From positions 51,421-115,420 of the forward strand of contig NZ_JAEQMY010000016.1 of NCBI RefSeq assembly GCF_016743775.1: a DNA stretch of 64,000 bases, read 5' to 3'. This document shows positions 50,882 to 60,684 of this stretch, one piece after another. This DNA comes from Microvirga aerilata. Its GTDB lineage: Bacteria > Pseudomonadota > Alphaproteobacteria > Rhizobiales > Beijerinckiaceae. The notes under the pieces were generated by a model. It was not told where the DNA came from. It saw only the letters and a list, made by a program, of their open reading frames with translations, and made no database searches. The position numbers were made by a program, and so were the translations under genes. How positions within the stretch are numbered: position 1 is the first letter of the stretch; every line of letters starts with the position of its first letter.

Positions 50882-51570
50882 AGCCCGTCGTCGTCACCAA
50901 CACGCCGCGCATCGACCAGTCCCTTGTCGACCGCCTCGCGGAACTCGGCGTAGCCACGGCCCATGAAGCCATGGGCCGCTCGGGCCTCATGAAGCCCTAT
51001 ATGCGGCCGGTCTGGGCGGGAGCCCAGGTGGCCGGCAGGGCCGTGACCGTGCTGGCGCAGCCCGGCGACAACTGGATGATCCACGTGGCCGTCGAGCAGT
51101 GCAAGCCGGGCGACATCCTGGTCGTCGGCGTGACCACCGACAACACGGACGGCATGTTCGGCGATCTCCTCGCCACATCCCTCCAGGCGCGCGGCGTCGT
51201 CGGCCTCGTCATCGACGCCGGGGTGCGCGACGTGAAGACCCTCACCGAGATGGGCTTTCCCGTCTGGTCCCGGGCCATCTCGGCCAAGGGCACCGTCAAA
51301 GCGACGCTGGGCTCCGTCAACGTGCCGGTCGTCTGCGCCGGGGCGCTGGTGAATCCCGGCGACGTGATCGTCGCCGACGACGACGGGGTGCTGGTGGTGC
51401 CCCGCCGGGAAGCCGAGGCAGTTGCGGTCGCAGGCGAGGCACGCGTAGCCAACGAAGGCTCCAAGCGCGAGCAGCTTGCCTCCGGGGTTCTCGGCCTCGA
51501 CCTCTACAAAATGCGTGAGCCGCTGGAGAAAGCCGGCCTCGTCTACGTCGAATACAAGGATGAGGACTGA
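50878..51570 (+). CDS. ligK: 4-carboxy-4-hydroxy-2-oxoadipate aldolase / oxaloacetate decarboxylase
   Basis: 230 aa RraA-like fold (HMG/CHA aldolase). [72 protein letters not shown] and [20 protein letters not shown] contain the G-x-D-R-x-type metal/pyruvate site. It cleaves CHA to pyruvate and oxaloacetate, the last step of the 4,5-cleavage pathway. It is translationally coupled to galB. Confidence 0.92.
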   Translation: MKPVVVTNTPRIDQSLVDRLAELGVATAHEAMGRSGLMKPYMRPVWAGAQVAGRAVTVLAQPGDNWMIHVAVEQCKPGDILVVGVTTDNTDGMFGDLLATSLQARGVVGLVIDAGVRDVKTLTEMGFPVWSRAISAKGTVKATLGSVNVPVVCAGALVNPGDVIVADDDGVLVVPRREAEAVAVAGEARVANEGSKREQLASGVLGLDLYKMREPLEKAGLVYVEYKDED

Positions 51571-51608
51571 GAGCCTCATCCATCCCCCCGGCAGGATGGT
51601 GTGAACCT

Positions 51609-52430
51609 ATGAGCCTTGAGATCGCCTTCATCGGCTATGGAGAAGTCGGGCAGCTCTTCTCGCGCCAGCTTGCCCCCAAGCCGGGCGTGCGCGTGACGGT
51701 CTACGACATCCTGTTCGACGATCCCGGAAAAGGTGCGGATCTGCGGCAGCGCGCTGCGGACGCCGGGGTTCATGCCGCCGGCAGCATCGCCGAGGCCTGC
51801 CGGGCAGCCAACATCGTCATCTCGGCCGTCACGGCAGACTCCGCGATCAGGGCGGCCGAGCAGGCGGCACCATGCCTCCAGCCGCAGCAGACCTATGTCG
51901 ATCTCAACTCCGTCTCGCCCGCAACGAAGCTCAAGGTGGCCGAGCAGGTTCTGCCCAAAGGGGCGGGCTTCGTCGAGTTTGCCGTCATGGCACCCGTGGG
52001 CGGAGTCGGAATCGAGGTCCCGATCCTGGCCGGCGGTCAGACGGCACAGGACGTCTCGGCTCGCCTGAACGATCTCGGCATGAAGATCACCCCGGTCAGC
52101 ACCGAGATCGGAACGGCCTCCTCCACCAAACTGTGCCGCAGCATCGTGATCAAGGGCATGGAAGCCCTCATGGTGGACTTCAGCCTTGCGTCGGAAAAGG
52201 CCGGCGTCATGCCCGCGGTCCTGGCGAGCCTGACCGCGTCCTATCCCGGCATGGATTGGGAGAACCTCGCAAAGGTCATGATGTCCCGCGTCCGGCAGCA
52301 CGGCATCCGGCGGGCTGCGGAGATGCGCGAGGCCAGCCGCATGATCGACGAGCTCGGCCTCGACGGCTCGCTCGCAAGCGCCATCGCCGACCGGCACGAG
52401 AGCTTCGCCAAGGCAGGCAAGCCCGACTAG
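51609..52430 (+). CDS. NAD(P)-binding dehydrogenase, DUF1932 / 6PGDH-like family
   Basis: 273 aa. It has a Rossmann start IAFIGYGEVGQLFSRQL and then NIVISAVTADSAIRAAEQAA and AKGAGFVEFAVMAPVGGVGIEVPILAGG-like stretches. A C-terminal DUF1932 helical domain (STEIGTASSTKLCRSIVIKG MEALMVDFSLASEKAGV) has the lysine typical of beta-hydroxyacid dehydrogenases. It is the third gene of the galB unit, 38 bases after ligK. It may oxidise or reduce a hydroxy acid in the pathway. The LigC step is unassigned in this island, but LigC itself belongs to the Gfo/Idh family. Confidence 0.82.
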   Translation: MSLEIAFIGYGEVGQLFSRQLAPKPGVRVTVYDILFDDPGKGADLRQRAADAGVHAAGSIAEACRAANIVISAVTADSAIRAAEQAAPCLQPQQTYVDLNSVSPATKLKVAEQVLPKGAGFVEFAVMAPVGGVGIEVPILAGGQTAQDVSARLNDLGMKITPVSTEIGTASSTKLCRSIVIKGMEALMVDFSLASEKAGVMPAVLASLTASYPGMDWENLAKVMMSRVRQHGIRRAAEMREASRMIDELGLDGSLASAIADRHESFAKAGKPD

Positions 52431-52433
52431 CCT

Positions 52434-53366
52434 TCAGCCTTCAAGCGGCGTTCCCACCCCGAGCAGCGCCTCGCCCTGGTTCACGGAAAGGCTGGTCAGG
52501 CGGTAGAGGATGAAACCGTCCTTCTCCGACCGGATGGTGGCGAGAACGGCGCCGAAGACATCCCGGATCTCGCCGAGCACCTCGCCTGCCGCCACAGGCT
52601 CGGAGAGGTCCTTTTCGGCATACCACAGCCCTCCCACGGGAGCGGACGGCACCCACATGGTGACGAATTCGGGGTTCGCCTGAGGAGCGGCCTGCACCGG
52701 GCCGGCGAGCATGCCGAGATGGTGCATCACGCGCTCGATGCCTGCCATCATCTGCCCGACGCTCTCCTCGCCCCAAAGGCCATTCCCGCTGACTTCGGGC
52801 AGCAGGCTCGGGATGCCGAGCCTGTAGGCGGCGTTGATGGTATAGCCCTCCCCGCCCGCCGCCACGGCCACGGGCAGGCCGAAAGCGGTCGCCAGCGCCT
52901 TGGACTTCTCGCAACCGTTCGGAAAGATCGTGAAGGGAGCAAGGGCCTCGTCGAGGTCGCCGCCATGCAGATCGAGATAGGCATCGGCCAACGGGTAGAC
53001 GCTCGTCACGAGCCAGTGGGCGAGCCGCTCGCTCACCGTGCCGTCGGGCTTGCCCGGAAACATCCGGTTCAGGTTCTTGCCGTCTTCCGGCATCACGTAG
53101 ATGCTGCGCTTCCGGAAGCCCTGCAGGTTGAGGATCGGCAGGACGAGGATCGTGCCCTTGATGCGCTCCGGGCTCATCCTCAGCACGCGAACGGCCGCCT
53201 CGATCGAGCAGTACTCCGAGCCATGGACGCCGGCGGTGACGAGCAGGTATGGCCCCGACTCCGCGCCCTCGACGATGCCAAACGGGATCTCCACATCCCC
53301 GATCGGGCTGATGTGGCCGTGTTCGACACGCGCCTGTCCGGTGCGGAGCGTTGGGAGCGTTTTCAT
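52434..53366 (-). CDS. Succinylglutamate desuccinylase / aspartoacylase-family zinc deacylase
   Basis: 310 aa from the ATG at 53366. The M14-like zinc site is visible: TAGVHGSEYCSIEAAVRVL (H and E) and YLDLHGGDLDEAL (H). N-LNRMFPGKPDGTVSERLAHWL is the AstE/AspA loop. A biotinyl-lipoyl-like beta domain forms the C-terminus (YAEKDLSEPVAAGEVLGEIRDVFG). These enzymes remove acyl groups from N-acyl amino acids. It is last in the second peptide-importer operon, which supports action on an imported acylated compound. Confidence 0.87.
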   Translation of the reverse strand: MKTLPTLRTGQARVEHGHISPIGDVEIPFGIVEGAESGPYLLVTAGVHGSEYCSIEAAVRVLRMSPERIKGTILVLPILNLQGFRKRSIYVMPEDGKNLNRMFPGKPDGTVSERLAHWLVTSVYPLADAYLDLHGGDLDEALAPFTIFPNGCEKSKALATAFGLPVAVAAGGEGYTINAAYRLGIPSLLPEVSGNGLWGEESVGQMMAGIERVMHHLGMLAGPVQAAPQANPEFVTMWVPSAPVGGLWYAEKDLSEPVAAGEVLGEIRDVFGAVLATIRSEKDGFILYRLTSLSVNQGEALLGVGTPLEG

Positions 53367-53388
53367 GGTCCGGGTTCCGTAAGCGGTT

Positions 53389-54912
53389 CTACTGTGCGTA
53401 CTTGCCCTGGAGATAGGCAAGATAGGGTGCAGGATCGAGGCGGCGTCCCGTTTCGCGCTCCAGCAGCTCGTCGCGCATGAAGCGGCGGCCATGCTGCCAG
53501 ATCCGGGTGCGCAGCTCCTGGGCGAGCACGGAGTACTCGCCCGCCTCGATGGCGCCGTCCAGCGACGGGTTCTGCGTCCGCAGGGTTTCCATCACCTGCG
53601 CGCCCATCACGTTGCCGATCGTGTAGGTGGGGAAGGAGCCGATATAGCCGGTCGACCAGTGCACGTCCTGCAGCACGCCCTTGGAGTCGTTGGGGACATC
53701 GAGGCCGAGATCGCGCTTGATGGCCGCGTTCCAGGCTCCAGGCAGGTCGGACACGGGAACCGAGCCGTCCATGAGCGCGCACTCGATATCGACCCGCAGC
53801 ATGATGTGGAGATCGTAGGTCAGCTCGTCCGCCTCAACGCGGATGAAGCCGGGCTCCACGCGGGTGACGGCCCGGTAGAACCCCTCCGCGCTCACGTCGC
53901 CGAGCTGATCGGGGAAGTGGCGCTGCAGTTCGGGGAAGTGCAGCCTCCAGAAGGTTGGGCTGCGGACGATATGGTTTTCCCAAAGCCGGGACTGGGATTC
54001 GTGGGCGCCGAAGCTTGTGCCGCCGACGCCGTAGAGACCCACCAGGTCGGTGGCCAGCGTCGTGCGGGTATAGGCCGGATCGACGCCCTGCTCGTAGAGC
54101 CCGTGGCCGACCTCGTGAGCCGTGCCGAACATGGAAGCCGGAAGATAGTTGCGGCTGTAGCGGGTGGTGATGCGCACATCGTTGCGGGTGAACGACACCT
54201 CGAACGGATGGACCGTGGTGTCGAGGCGCCCGCGCCCGAAGTCGTAGCCGAGCTTTTCGGCAAGTGTCAGGCCGAAAGCCCGCTGCCCCTCCTCGGGAAA
54301 GTCGCGGAACAGGAAGTCCGAACGCGGCGCAGGCCGGGACCGGGCCGCATCCAGGATCGGCAGGATGCCGGTGCGGAGCTTCGCGAACAGGGCCTTGAGG
54401 CTCGCGGCCGTCTCTCCCGGCTCATAGATCGACACCATGGCGTCGTAGGGATGCTCGGTCCAGCCGATGCAGTCCGCATAGGCCCGCGACAGTTCGACGG
54501 TCTTCGCGAGATGCGGCGCGAAGATCGAGAAGTCGCTCTTCGACCGCCCCTCGATCCAGGCGGACTGCGCCACCGTGCGAAGCGCGGCGCGCTCCTGGAT
54601 CAGGGAGGCCGGAACCCTGCGGTGATGCTCCACCGCGTGGCGCGTCTGGAGGACGATGCGCCTCTCGGCAGCATCTTCGGAAAGCCCTTCCACGGCCTGC
54701 TCGGCCGCCTCGAGGGCCTTCTCGGTCTCGGGCGCCAGGAGCAGGTCGCGGGCGACGCGGGTCAGGGTCGCGATCTGGTGCCCCCGGGTTTCCGCTCCGC
54801 CTTCCGGCATCATGGTGCGGGAGTCCCATGTGAGGACGGAGGCTGCGTTCAGCACGTCGTTGACGGCGGCGATACGCTCGTTGAGCGCCGACAGGGATGT
54901 TGGCTGGGTCAT
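53389..54912 (-). CDS. M32 family metallocarboxypeptidase (Taq-type)
   Basis: 507 aa, the usual M32 length. The zinc motif HEVGH is at residues 266-270 (TAHEVGHGLYEQG), preceded by RNDVRITTRYSRNYLPASMF. GTSFGAHESQSRLWENHIVR and VEADELTYDLHIMLRVDIEC supply the remaining ligand and the signature helix. It is a cytoplasmic broad-specificity carboxypeptidase that would degrade peptides brought in by the adjacent importer. It lies between the ATPase gene and the deacylase gene in one operon. Confidence 0.93.
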   Translation of the reverse strand: MTQPTSLSALNERIAAVNDVLNAASVLTWDSRTMMPEGGAETRGHQIATLTRVARDLLLAPETEKALEAAEQAVEGLSEDAAERRIVLQTRHAVEHHRRVPASLIQERAALRTVAQSAWIEGRSKSDFSIFAPHLAKTVELSRAYADCIGWTEHPYDAMVSIYEPGETAASLKALFAKLRTGILPILDAARSRPAPRSDFLFRDFPEEGQRAFGLTLAEKLGYDFGRGRLDTTVHPFEVSFTRNDVRITTRYSRNYLPASMFGTAHEVGHGLYEQGVDPAYTRTTLATDLVGLYGVGGTSFGAHESQSRLWENHIVRSPTFWRLHFPELQRHFPDQLGDVSAEGFYRAVTRVEPGFIRVEADELTYDLHIMLRVDIECALMDGSVPVSDLPGAWNAAIKRDLGLDVPNDSKGVLQDVHWSTGYIGSFPTYTIGNVMGAQVMETLRTQNPSLDGAIEAGEYSVLAQELRTRIWQHGRRFMRDELLERETGRRLDPAPYLAYLQGKYAQ

Positions 54913-54930
54913 GTCCTGAACTCTTCTAGA

Positions 54931-55935
54931 TCACTCGGTTCCACCGGTGTTGAGATGGCAGGCCGAGAAGCGGCCGGGGCCGATGGCGGCGAGCGGCGGC
55001 GCCTCGCGCTTGCAGCGCGGGCCGGCAAAAGGACACCGGGGGTGGAAGTGGCATCCGCTCGGCGGATTGAGCGGCGACGGGATCTCGCCGGCAATCGGGC
55101 GAAAATCCTTGCGCCCCACGCCGACGCGCGGAACGCTCTCGAACAGCGCGCGGGTATAGGGATGGTTCGGCTTGGCGTAGAGCTCGGCGGTGGGCGCCAG
55201 CTCGACGATGCGGCCGAGATACATGATCGCGACCCGGTCGGACACGTGCCGCACCACGCCCAGATCATGGCTGATGAAAACGCCGGTGAGGTCGAGGTCC
55301 TGGCGCAGATCCATGAACAGGTTGAGCACCTGAGCCTGGATCGACACGTCGAGGGACGCCACGGGCTCGTCGAGCACGAGAAGATCCGGCTTCATGGCCA
55401 ATGCACGGGCAATGGCGATGCGCTGCCGCTGGCCGCCGGAGAACTGATGCGGAAAGCGTCTGCGGTAGCCCGGATCGAGCCCCACGCGCCCGAGCATGTC
55501 GGCCACGTAGGCGTCGGCGTCCCGGCCCTTGACGATGTTATGGGCCACGGGGCCTTCCGCCACCGTATCGCCGATGCGGATGCGCGGGTTGAGGCTCGCG
55601 AAGGGATCCTGGTGGATCATCTGAACGCGGGTCGTCAGTTTCTGCGTGCGCCGCCCCTGCACTTTGGCGACCGGCGCGTTGCCGAACAGGATCTTGCCGT
55701 CGCTCGGCGTGTAGATGCCCGCGATCATGCGCCCGAGGGTGGACTTGCCGCAGCCTGACTCGCCCACGAGGCCCACGACCTCGCCCTTGGCAACCGTGAG
55801 GCTCACATCCGTCACCGCCCGAACGATCTCGGACTTCTGGCCTGCACCGAGCAGGCCCGCAATGCGCTCGCCCAGATTGGGGCGCTTTACGAAGCGCTTC
55901 GATACGTGGTCGATGTCAAGGAGAGCGGAGGGCAT
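54931..55935 (-). CDS. Peptide-type ABC transporter ATP-binding protein (OppF/DppF-like), second importer
   Basis: 334 aa from the ATG at 55935, overlapping the preceding ATPase gene by 49 bases in another frame. Walker [29 protein letters not shown], signature [16 protein letters not shown], Walker [13 protein letters not shown] and the C-terminal cysteine motif [14 protein letters not shown] are present. The open frame continues upstream to 56277 but antisense-like codon quality there rules it out. Confidence 0.91.
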   Translation of the reverse strand: MPSALLDIDHVSKRFVKRPNLGERIAGLLGAGQKSEIVRAVTDVSLTVAKGEVVGLVGESGCGKSTLGRMIAGIYTPSDGKILFGNAPVAKVQGRRTQKLTTRVQMIHQDPFASLNPRIRIGDTVAEGPVAHNIVKGRDADAYVADMLGRVGLDPGYRRRFPHQFSGGQRQRIAIARALAMKPDLLVLDEPVASLDVSIQAQVLNLFMDLRQDLDLTGVFISHDLGVVRHVSDRVAIMYLGRIVELAPTAELYAKPNHPYTRALFESVPRVGVGRKDFRPIAGEIPSPLNPPSGCHFHPRCPFAGPRCKREAPPLAAIGPGRFSACHLNTGGTE

Positions 55936-56906
55936 GAAACGGGCTCGATCGGGTAATGACAAAGGGCGGTGCGTCCATCTTCGAAATGCTGGACGGGCGG
56001 CGTGGTCGTGCAGGCAGGGCCCGCCTTGGCGCAGCGGGGCGCAAAGGCGCAGCCTGAAGGCAGATTGGCCAAGGAAGGCGTCGAACCTGGAACCTGCGGA
56101 AGCCGGGTTCCCGGCTCGTGCTCGGCCGGAACCGATGCGAGGAGGCCAGCCGTGTAGGGATGCCGCGGCGAGGCGATGACGGAATCCGCCGGACCGCTCT
56201 CCACCACGCGGCCCGCATACATGACGCAGATGTCGTCGGCGAGGCTCGACACCACCGCGAGATCGTGCGTCACCCACACGAAGGCCGTGCCGGTCTCGTC
56301 CGCAAGGCGGCGCACCTCGGCCAGGATCTGGCCCTGGATCGACACGTCGAGGGCCGTCGTCGGCTCGTCGGCGATGATGACGGCCGGGCTGTGCAGAAGG
56401 GCAGTTGCGATCGCCACCCGCTGACGCATGCCGCCGGAGAGCTGATGCGGATAGGCATCGAGACGCTCCTCGGGGCTCGGGATGCCCACCTTGGCCAGCG
56501 CGTCCCGGGCCCTTGCGCGGGCCGCCTTGCGCGAGACCCGGGCATGGGCCCGCACCGCCGCGATCATCTGCGTTCCGATCTTGAGCACCGGATTGAGCGT
56601 CATCATCGGGTCCTGGAAGACCATGGCGATCTGGGCGCCCCTCACCCGGCGCATCGCCTCGCCCTTCAGGCGGGTAATGTCCTGACCGTTCAGGATGATT
56701 TCGCCGCCTGCCACTTTGCCGGGAGCTTCGATCAGGCCCAGGATCGAGTAGCCCGTCACGCTCTTGCCGGAACCGGACTCGCCGACGAGGCCGAGGATGC
56801 GTCCGCGGGCGACCTCGAAGCTGACGCCGTCGACCGCCTTCAGGACGCCGGCCCGTGTCTGGAATTGCGTCTGGAGATTGTTGACGCGAAGAACGGCATC
56901 GCTCAT
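55887..56906 (-). CDS. Peptide-type ABC transporter ATP-binding protein (OppD/DppD-like), second importer
   Basis: 339 aa. Walker [19 protein letters not shown], signature [16 protein letters not shown], Walker [13 protein letters not shown] and [15 protein letters not shown] near the C-terminus. In that last motif the spacing of the cysteines is slightly altered from the usual CxFxPRC. Its start overlaps the DppC-like stop by an ATGA, so the operon is translationally coupled. Confidence 0.91.
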   Translation of the reverse strand: MSDAVLRVNNLQTQFQTRAGVLKAVDGVSFEVARGRILGLVGESGSGKSVTGYSILGLIEAPGKVAGGEIILNGQDITRLKGEAMRRVRGAQIAMVFQDPMMTLNPVLKIGTQMIAAVRAHARVSRKAARARARDALAKVGIPSPEERLDAYPHQLSGGMRQRVAIATALLHSPAVIIADEPTTALDVSIQGQILAEVRRLADETGTAFVWVTHDLAVVSSLADDICVMYAGRVVESGPADSVIASPRHPYTAGLLASVPAEHEPGTRLPQVPGSTPSLANLPSGCAFAPRCAKAGPACTTTPPVQHFEDGRTALCHYPIEPVSCPPLSLTSTTYRSAS

Positions 56907-57814
56907 CGGCTGTTCCTCGGGTTCAGGACGCTGCGAACCTGGTCGCCCACGAGATTGATGGCAACGACGGTCAGCATCAGGGCAATGCCGGGATAGATCG
57001 AGATCCAGTAGCGGCCCGACAGCAGGAACTGGAAGCCGTTGGAAATGAGCGAGCCCAGCGAGGGCTGGGTGATCGGAAGACCAAGGCCCAGGAACGACAG
57101 AGTCGCCTCAAGCGCGATGGAGTTCGCCACCTGCACGGTCGCCACCACGATCAGGGGCGGCAGCGCGTTCGGCAATAGATGGCGGAACAGCACATGACGG
57201 GCGGGAAGCGGCGTGGAAAGCGCCGCCTCGATGTAGTCCTTCCGTCGCTCGGCGCTTGCCGCGCCATGGGTGGTGCGGGCAAAGTAGGCGTATTGGGCCG
57301 CAACCAGGGCGGCGACGAGCTGCATCAGCCCCTGCCCCAGCATGGCGACGAGCACCAGCGCCAGCAGGATCGCCGGCAGCGAGAGCTGCAGGTCGATGAT
57401 GCGCATGATGATGGCCTCGATCCGTCCGCCGTAATAGGCGGCAATGAGGCCCACCGTCGTGCCGAGCACCAGGGCGAAGGTGCCGGCCATGACGCCGACG
57501 ATGAGGCTCGTGCGCAGCCCGAAAAGGATGGCCGAGAAGATGTCCCGGCCCGCGGCATCGGTGCCGAGCCAATGGACGTAGCCGCCCGAACCGGTTTCGC
57601 CCGGCTCGAGACGCGCATCGAACAGGTCGAGCGTTTCCTGGTTGTAGGGATCCTGCGGGGCCACGAAAGGCGCGAGCACGGCCATGAGGACGACGGCGAC
57701 CACAACGATCAGGGCCGCGACGGCAACGGGGCTGCGCTTGTAATCCGACCAGAAGTTGGCAAGCCGGATCGAGCCTGTTTCGACGGGAGCCGCCAGGGCG
57801 GGAGAACTGCTCAT
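56903..57814 (-). CDS. ABC transporter permease (DppC-like), second importer
   Basis: 303 aa, with OppC_N-type first helix after NFWSDYKRSPVAVAALIVVV and the conserved LGTDAAGRDIFSAILFGLRT and PARHVLFRHLLPNALPPLIV coupling segments. Six membrane helices are predicted. ATGA overlaps link it to both the DppB-like gene upstream and the ATPase gene downstream. Confidence 0.92.
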   Translation of the reverse strand: MSSSPALAAPVETGSIRLANFWSDYKRSPVAVAALIVVVAVVLMAVLAPFVAPQDPYNQETLDLFDARLEPGETGSGGYVHWLGTDAAGRDIFSAILFGLRTSLIVGVMAGTFALVLGTTVGLIAAYYGGRIEAIIMRIIDLQLSLPAILLALVLVAMLGQGLMQLVAALVAAQYAYFARTTHGAASAERRKDYIEAALSTPLPARHVLFRHLLPNALPPLIVVATVQVANSIALEATLSFLGLGLPITQPSLGSLISNGFQFLLSGRYWISIYPGIALMLTVVAINLVGDQVRSVLNPRNSR

Positions 57815-58785
57815 GACGCTGCCTTTACGCGAATGCGCGGATCGAGCTGTCCGTAGATGAGATCGACGACGAGATTGATCATGACGAAGAGGAAGACCAC
57901 GAGGATGAGGTAGGCCACCATCACGGGACGGTCGAGCACGGTGATCGAGTCGATGATCAGCTTGCCCATGCCGGGCCAGTTGAACACCGTCTCGGTGACC
58001 ACCGCGAAGGCGAGCGTCGAGCCGAGCTCGAGGCCGAACACGGTGACGATGGGGATCGAGATGTTCTTGAGCACGTGCAGGCCGACGACCTTGCCCTCGG
58101 ACAGCCCCTGGGCACGGGCGAAGCGCACATAATCGGAGCTCATCACCTCGACCGTTCCGGCACGCGTCAGGCGAATGAGCAGGCCGAGCTTGAACAGGGC
58201 GAGGTTGAGCGCCGGCAGGAGGATGTGGCTCCAGCCTTCGAGCGAGGTGATCGACAGGTTCATGCCGAGCACCTCGGTGGTCGGCCCGCGGCCGCCCGAA
58301 GGCAGCCAGCCGAGCTCCACGGCGAACACCATGATGAGCAGCAGCCCGACCCAGAAGCTGGGGACGCTGAACCCGAGAACCGAGAAGCCCATGATGGCTT
58401 TGGCGGAAAGCGAGTCAGGCTTGTAGCCTGCCCACAACCCCAAGGGGATGCCGAGGCAGGTGGCGATCAGCATGGCGGTCAGCGCCAGCTCCAGCGTTGC
58501 CGGAAGGCGCGACATGATGAGGCCCAGCACGGGCAGCCGGTAGATGAAGGACTCGCCGAGATCCCCGTGCAGCATGTTGCTCATGAACACGAAGTACTGC
58601 TCGATCAGGGGGCGGTCGAAGCCATAGCGCTGGATCAGCGCCTCGCGCAGGGCCTGGTCGGATGCGGGGTCGATCATCACGTCGATCGGGTTGCCGATGG
58701 CGTAGACGCCAAGGAACACGATGATCGACATGGCGATCACGACCATGAGCGCCTGCAGAATGCGCTGAATAAGAAAACCGATCAT
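57811..58785 (-). CDS. ABC transporter permease (DppB-like), second importer
   Basis: 324 aa starting MIGFLIQRILQALMVVIAMS. It has the GESFIYRLPVLGLIMSRLPA periplasmic/TM segment, the coupling loop FARAQGLSEGKVVGLHVLKN and six transmembrane helices. It is separated from its receptor gene by two adjacent stem-loops. Confidence 0.92.
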   Translation of the reverse strand: MIGFLIQRILQALMVVIAMSIIVFLGVYAIGNPIDVMIDPASDQALREALIQRYGFDRPLIEQYFVFMSNMLHGDLGESFIYRLPVLGLIMSRLPATLELALTAMLIATCLGIPLGLWAGYKPDSLSAKAIMGFSVLGFSVPSFWVGLLLIMVFAVELGWLPSGGRGPTTEVLGMNLSITSLEGWSHILLPALNLALFKLGLLIRLTRAGTVEVMSSDYVRFARAQGLSEGKVVGLHVLKNISIPIVTVFGLELGSTLAFAVVTETVFNWPGMGKLIIDSITVLDRPVMVAYLILVVFLFVMINLVVDLIYGQLDPRIRVKAAS

Positions 58786-58820
58786 GCTGTCTCTTGCATG
58801 GAATGTAACGGATCAAAGAA

Positions 58821-58874
58821 TCCGGAGGGAAACGGGCTTCCCTCCGGACCATTCCGGCCAGGATTCCTGGCCGG
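58821..58874 (-). terminator. Two intercistronic stem-loops between receptor and permease genes
   Basis: TCCGGAGGGAA (58821-58831) pairs with TTCCCTCCGGA (58838-58848). CCGGCCAGGA (58854-58863) pairs with TCCTGGCCGG (58865-58874). There is no clear T-tract, so mRNA stabilisation or partial termination after the receptor gene is likely. Confidence 0.6.
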
Positions 58875-58887
58875 CATTTTGTAAGGA

Positions 58888-60468
58888 TCAGCTCTTCGGC
58901 TTGATCTCGTAGGCCAGGGTTTCCTGGTCCACCCGCGGCGGGATGGTCAGCATGCCCTTCTTGGCGGCCCAGACGGTCTGGATCTGAACGGTCGGGATCA
59001 GGGCCCGGTCGTTCATGGACACTTCCGTCACCTTCTCGAACAGGGCGCGGCGCTTCGCGTCGTCCATGGTGCGGCTTCCTTCCTGGAGCAGCTTGTCCAC
59101 TTCAGGATTGGAGTAGCCCTGCTTATTGAAGGCGCCGAGACCGATCTGCGGGTCGGCCGTGTGCACCAGGGAGCCGTAGGTGTAGCTCGCCTCGCCCGTC
59201 AGTGTGCCCCAGCCGCTCATCCACAGGGAGAACTCGCCCTTCTGCTGAGCCGGGAAGAACACCGTGCCGTTGAGGGCGTTGGCGTTCACCTTCAGGCCGG
59301 CGCGGGCCCACATCTGCGAGAGCGCTTCGCACACCGCCGCATCACCGGGCAGGCGATTGTTGGTGCAGTGGAAGTCGATCTCGAAGCCCTTCGGGTAGCC
59401 GGCATCGGCGAGAAGCTGCTTCGCCTTGGCCAGGTCGTAGGGCTTCTCCGGCAGGTTCTTGTTGCCGCCGAAGAAGTTGGCCGGCATCAGTTGGTTGGCC
59501 GGGCGGCCCAGGCCTTCGAGCACGACGCGTACGAGGGTCTTGCGGTCGATGGCGAGGTCCATGGCCTCACGCACCTTGGGGTCGCGCAGCGGGTTGGCGT
59601 CGATCTCCTTGCCGTCCACCTTCACCTTTTTGGGCAGGGTTTCCTTCACGTTGGGCGTGAGGTTCAGGAAGTACACCGAGTCGGCCACGAAGGTGTCGAC
59701 CGACTTGTCCTTCTGCATCGCCGCATAGTCGGTGGCCGGCACGTAGTTCACGAGATCGACCTGACCGGACTTCAACGCCGCCATGCGGGCCGGATCGCTC
59801 GGGATCTCCTTACGGACGACCTTCTGCCAGTGCTGCTTGGCGCCCCAGTAGCCGTCGAAGCGCTCGACCACGAAGTCACCTTTCGGCTCCCATGAGACGA
59901 ACTTGTACGGACCAGTGCCGATGGCAGCCTTGCCGGAGTTGAACTGCTCGTTGCGAGCCTCCATGCCGATGGACTTCGCCACGACGAAGAGGCGGATGAA
60001 GTCGTTCGGCAGGGTCGGCGCGGGAGACTTCGTCTTCACATGCAGGGTGTACTTGTCGGCGACCTTCGTCTCCGCAACCTGCTTCGTGTAGATGGTCATG
60101 CTCATGGGGCCGGTGACCACCGGAATGCGGTCGATCGAGAACTTCACGTCCTCGGCCGTCAGCTCGGACCCGTCATGGAATTTCACGCCCTCGCGGATCT
60201 TGAACTCCCAGGTCGTTTCGTCGATGGGCTTCCACGAGGTCGCCAGACCCGGCTTCAGGCCCAGATTCTCGTCCGACATGACGAGGGTGTCGAAGATGTG
60301 GCGCAGGGTCTCGGCCTGGCTGCCCAGGGTAGACCAGTGCGGGTCGATGGAGTCGGGGCCTGCCCGCAGGCCCATGGTCAGTGTTTGGGCCGAGACCGCG
60401 CCACCGAGGGCGGTTCCAAGGACGAGAGCTGCAGCGAGCGATCCGCCGAGTTTGAACATTTGTTTCAA
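58888..60468 (-). CDS. ABC transporter substrate-binding protein (DppA family), second importer
   Basis: 526 aa SBP family 5. A TTG start at 60468 lies six bases after GGGGA; the ATG at 60459 is the alternative. It has a signal peptide (MFKLGGSLAAALVLGTALGGAVSA), then TLTMGLRAGPDSIDPHWSTL and the family stretch IREGVKFHDGSELTAEDVKFSIDR. It is the first gene of the operon. The ligand is unknown; the M32 peptidase and N-acyl deacylase downstream favour a short or acylated peptide. Confidence 0.92.
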   Translation of the reverse strand: MKQMFKLGGSLAAALVLGTALGGAVSAQTLTMGLRAGPDSIDPHWSTLGSQAETLRHIFDTLVMSDENLGLKPGLATSWKPIDETTWEFKIREGVKFHDGSELTAEDVKFSIDRIPVVTGPMSMTIYTKQVAETKVADKYTLHVKTKSPAPTLPNDFIRLFVVAKSIGMEARNEQFNSGKAAIGTGPYKFVSWEPKGDFVVERFDGYWGAKQHWQKVVRKEIPSDPARMAALKSGQVDLVNYVPATDYAAMQKDKSVDTFVADSVYFLNLTPNVKETLPKKVKVDGKEIDANPLRDPKVREAMDLAIDRKTLVRVVLEGLGRPANQLMPANFFGGNKNLPEKPYDLAKAKQLLADAGYPKGFEIDFHCTNNRLPGDAAVCEALSQMWARAGLKVNANALNGTVFFPAQQKGEFSLWMSGWGTLTGEASYTYGSLVHTADPQIGLGAFNKQGYSNPEVDKLLQEGSRTMDDAKRRALFEKVTEVSMNDRALIPTVQIQTVWAAKKGMLTIPPRVDQETLAYEIKPKS

Positions 60469-60527
60469 TTCACTTCCCCTCTTGCTAAGGCCCTGGCTTT
60501 TCGTCCAAGGTGTTCTTATCGATTAGA

Positions 60528-60557
60528 ACGGTAGGTCACTCTGTTTAGAAAAGTCAA
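60528..60557 (-). promoter_or_regulatory. Candidate promoter for the second importer operon
   Basis: TTGACT (60552-60557) and TACCGT (60528-60533) are 18 bases apart on the minus strand, about 60 bases before the receptor start. The region is shared with the divergent GntR gene. Confidence 0.4.
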
Positions 60558-60684
60558 CAAGGCAGCGCCTAAACCTCAACCAACCCCTGATGCTTATGAT
60601 AGCAGCTGTTATGTTGTCCCAGAACAGACGCCTGAAGAGCGCATCCTGGCCAATCTTGCTGCTGCGCTGGACCGCTCGCTTCCG

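Noticed and set aside
53491..55758. 755-codon plus-strand open frame
   Set aside because: It is antisense to the M32 carboxypeptidase and ABC ATPase genes, both with intact motifs.
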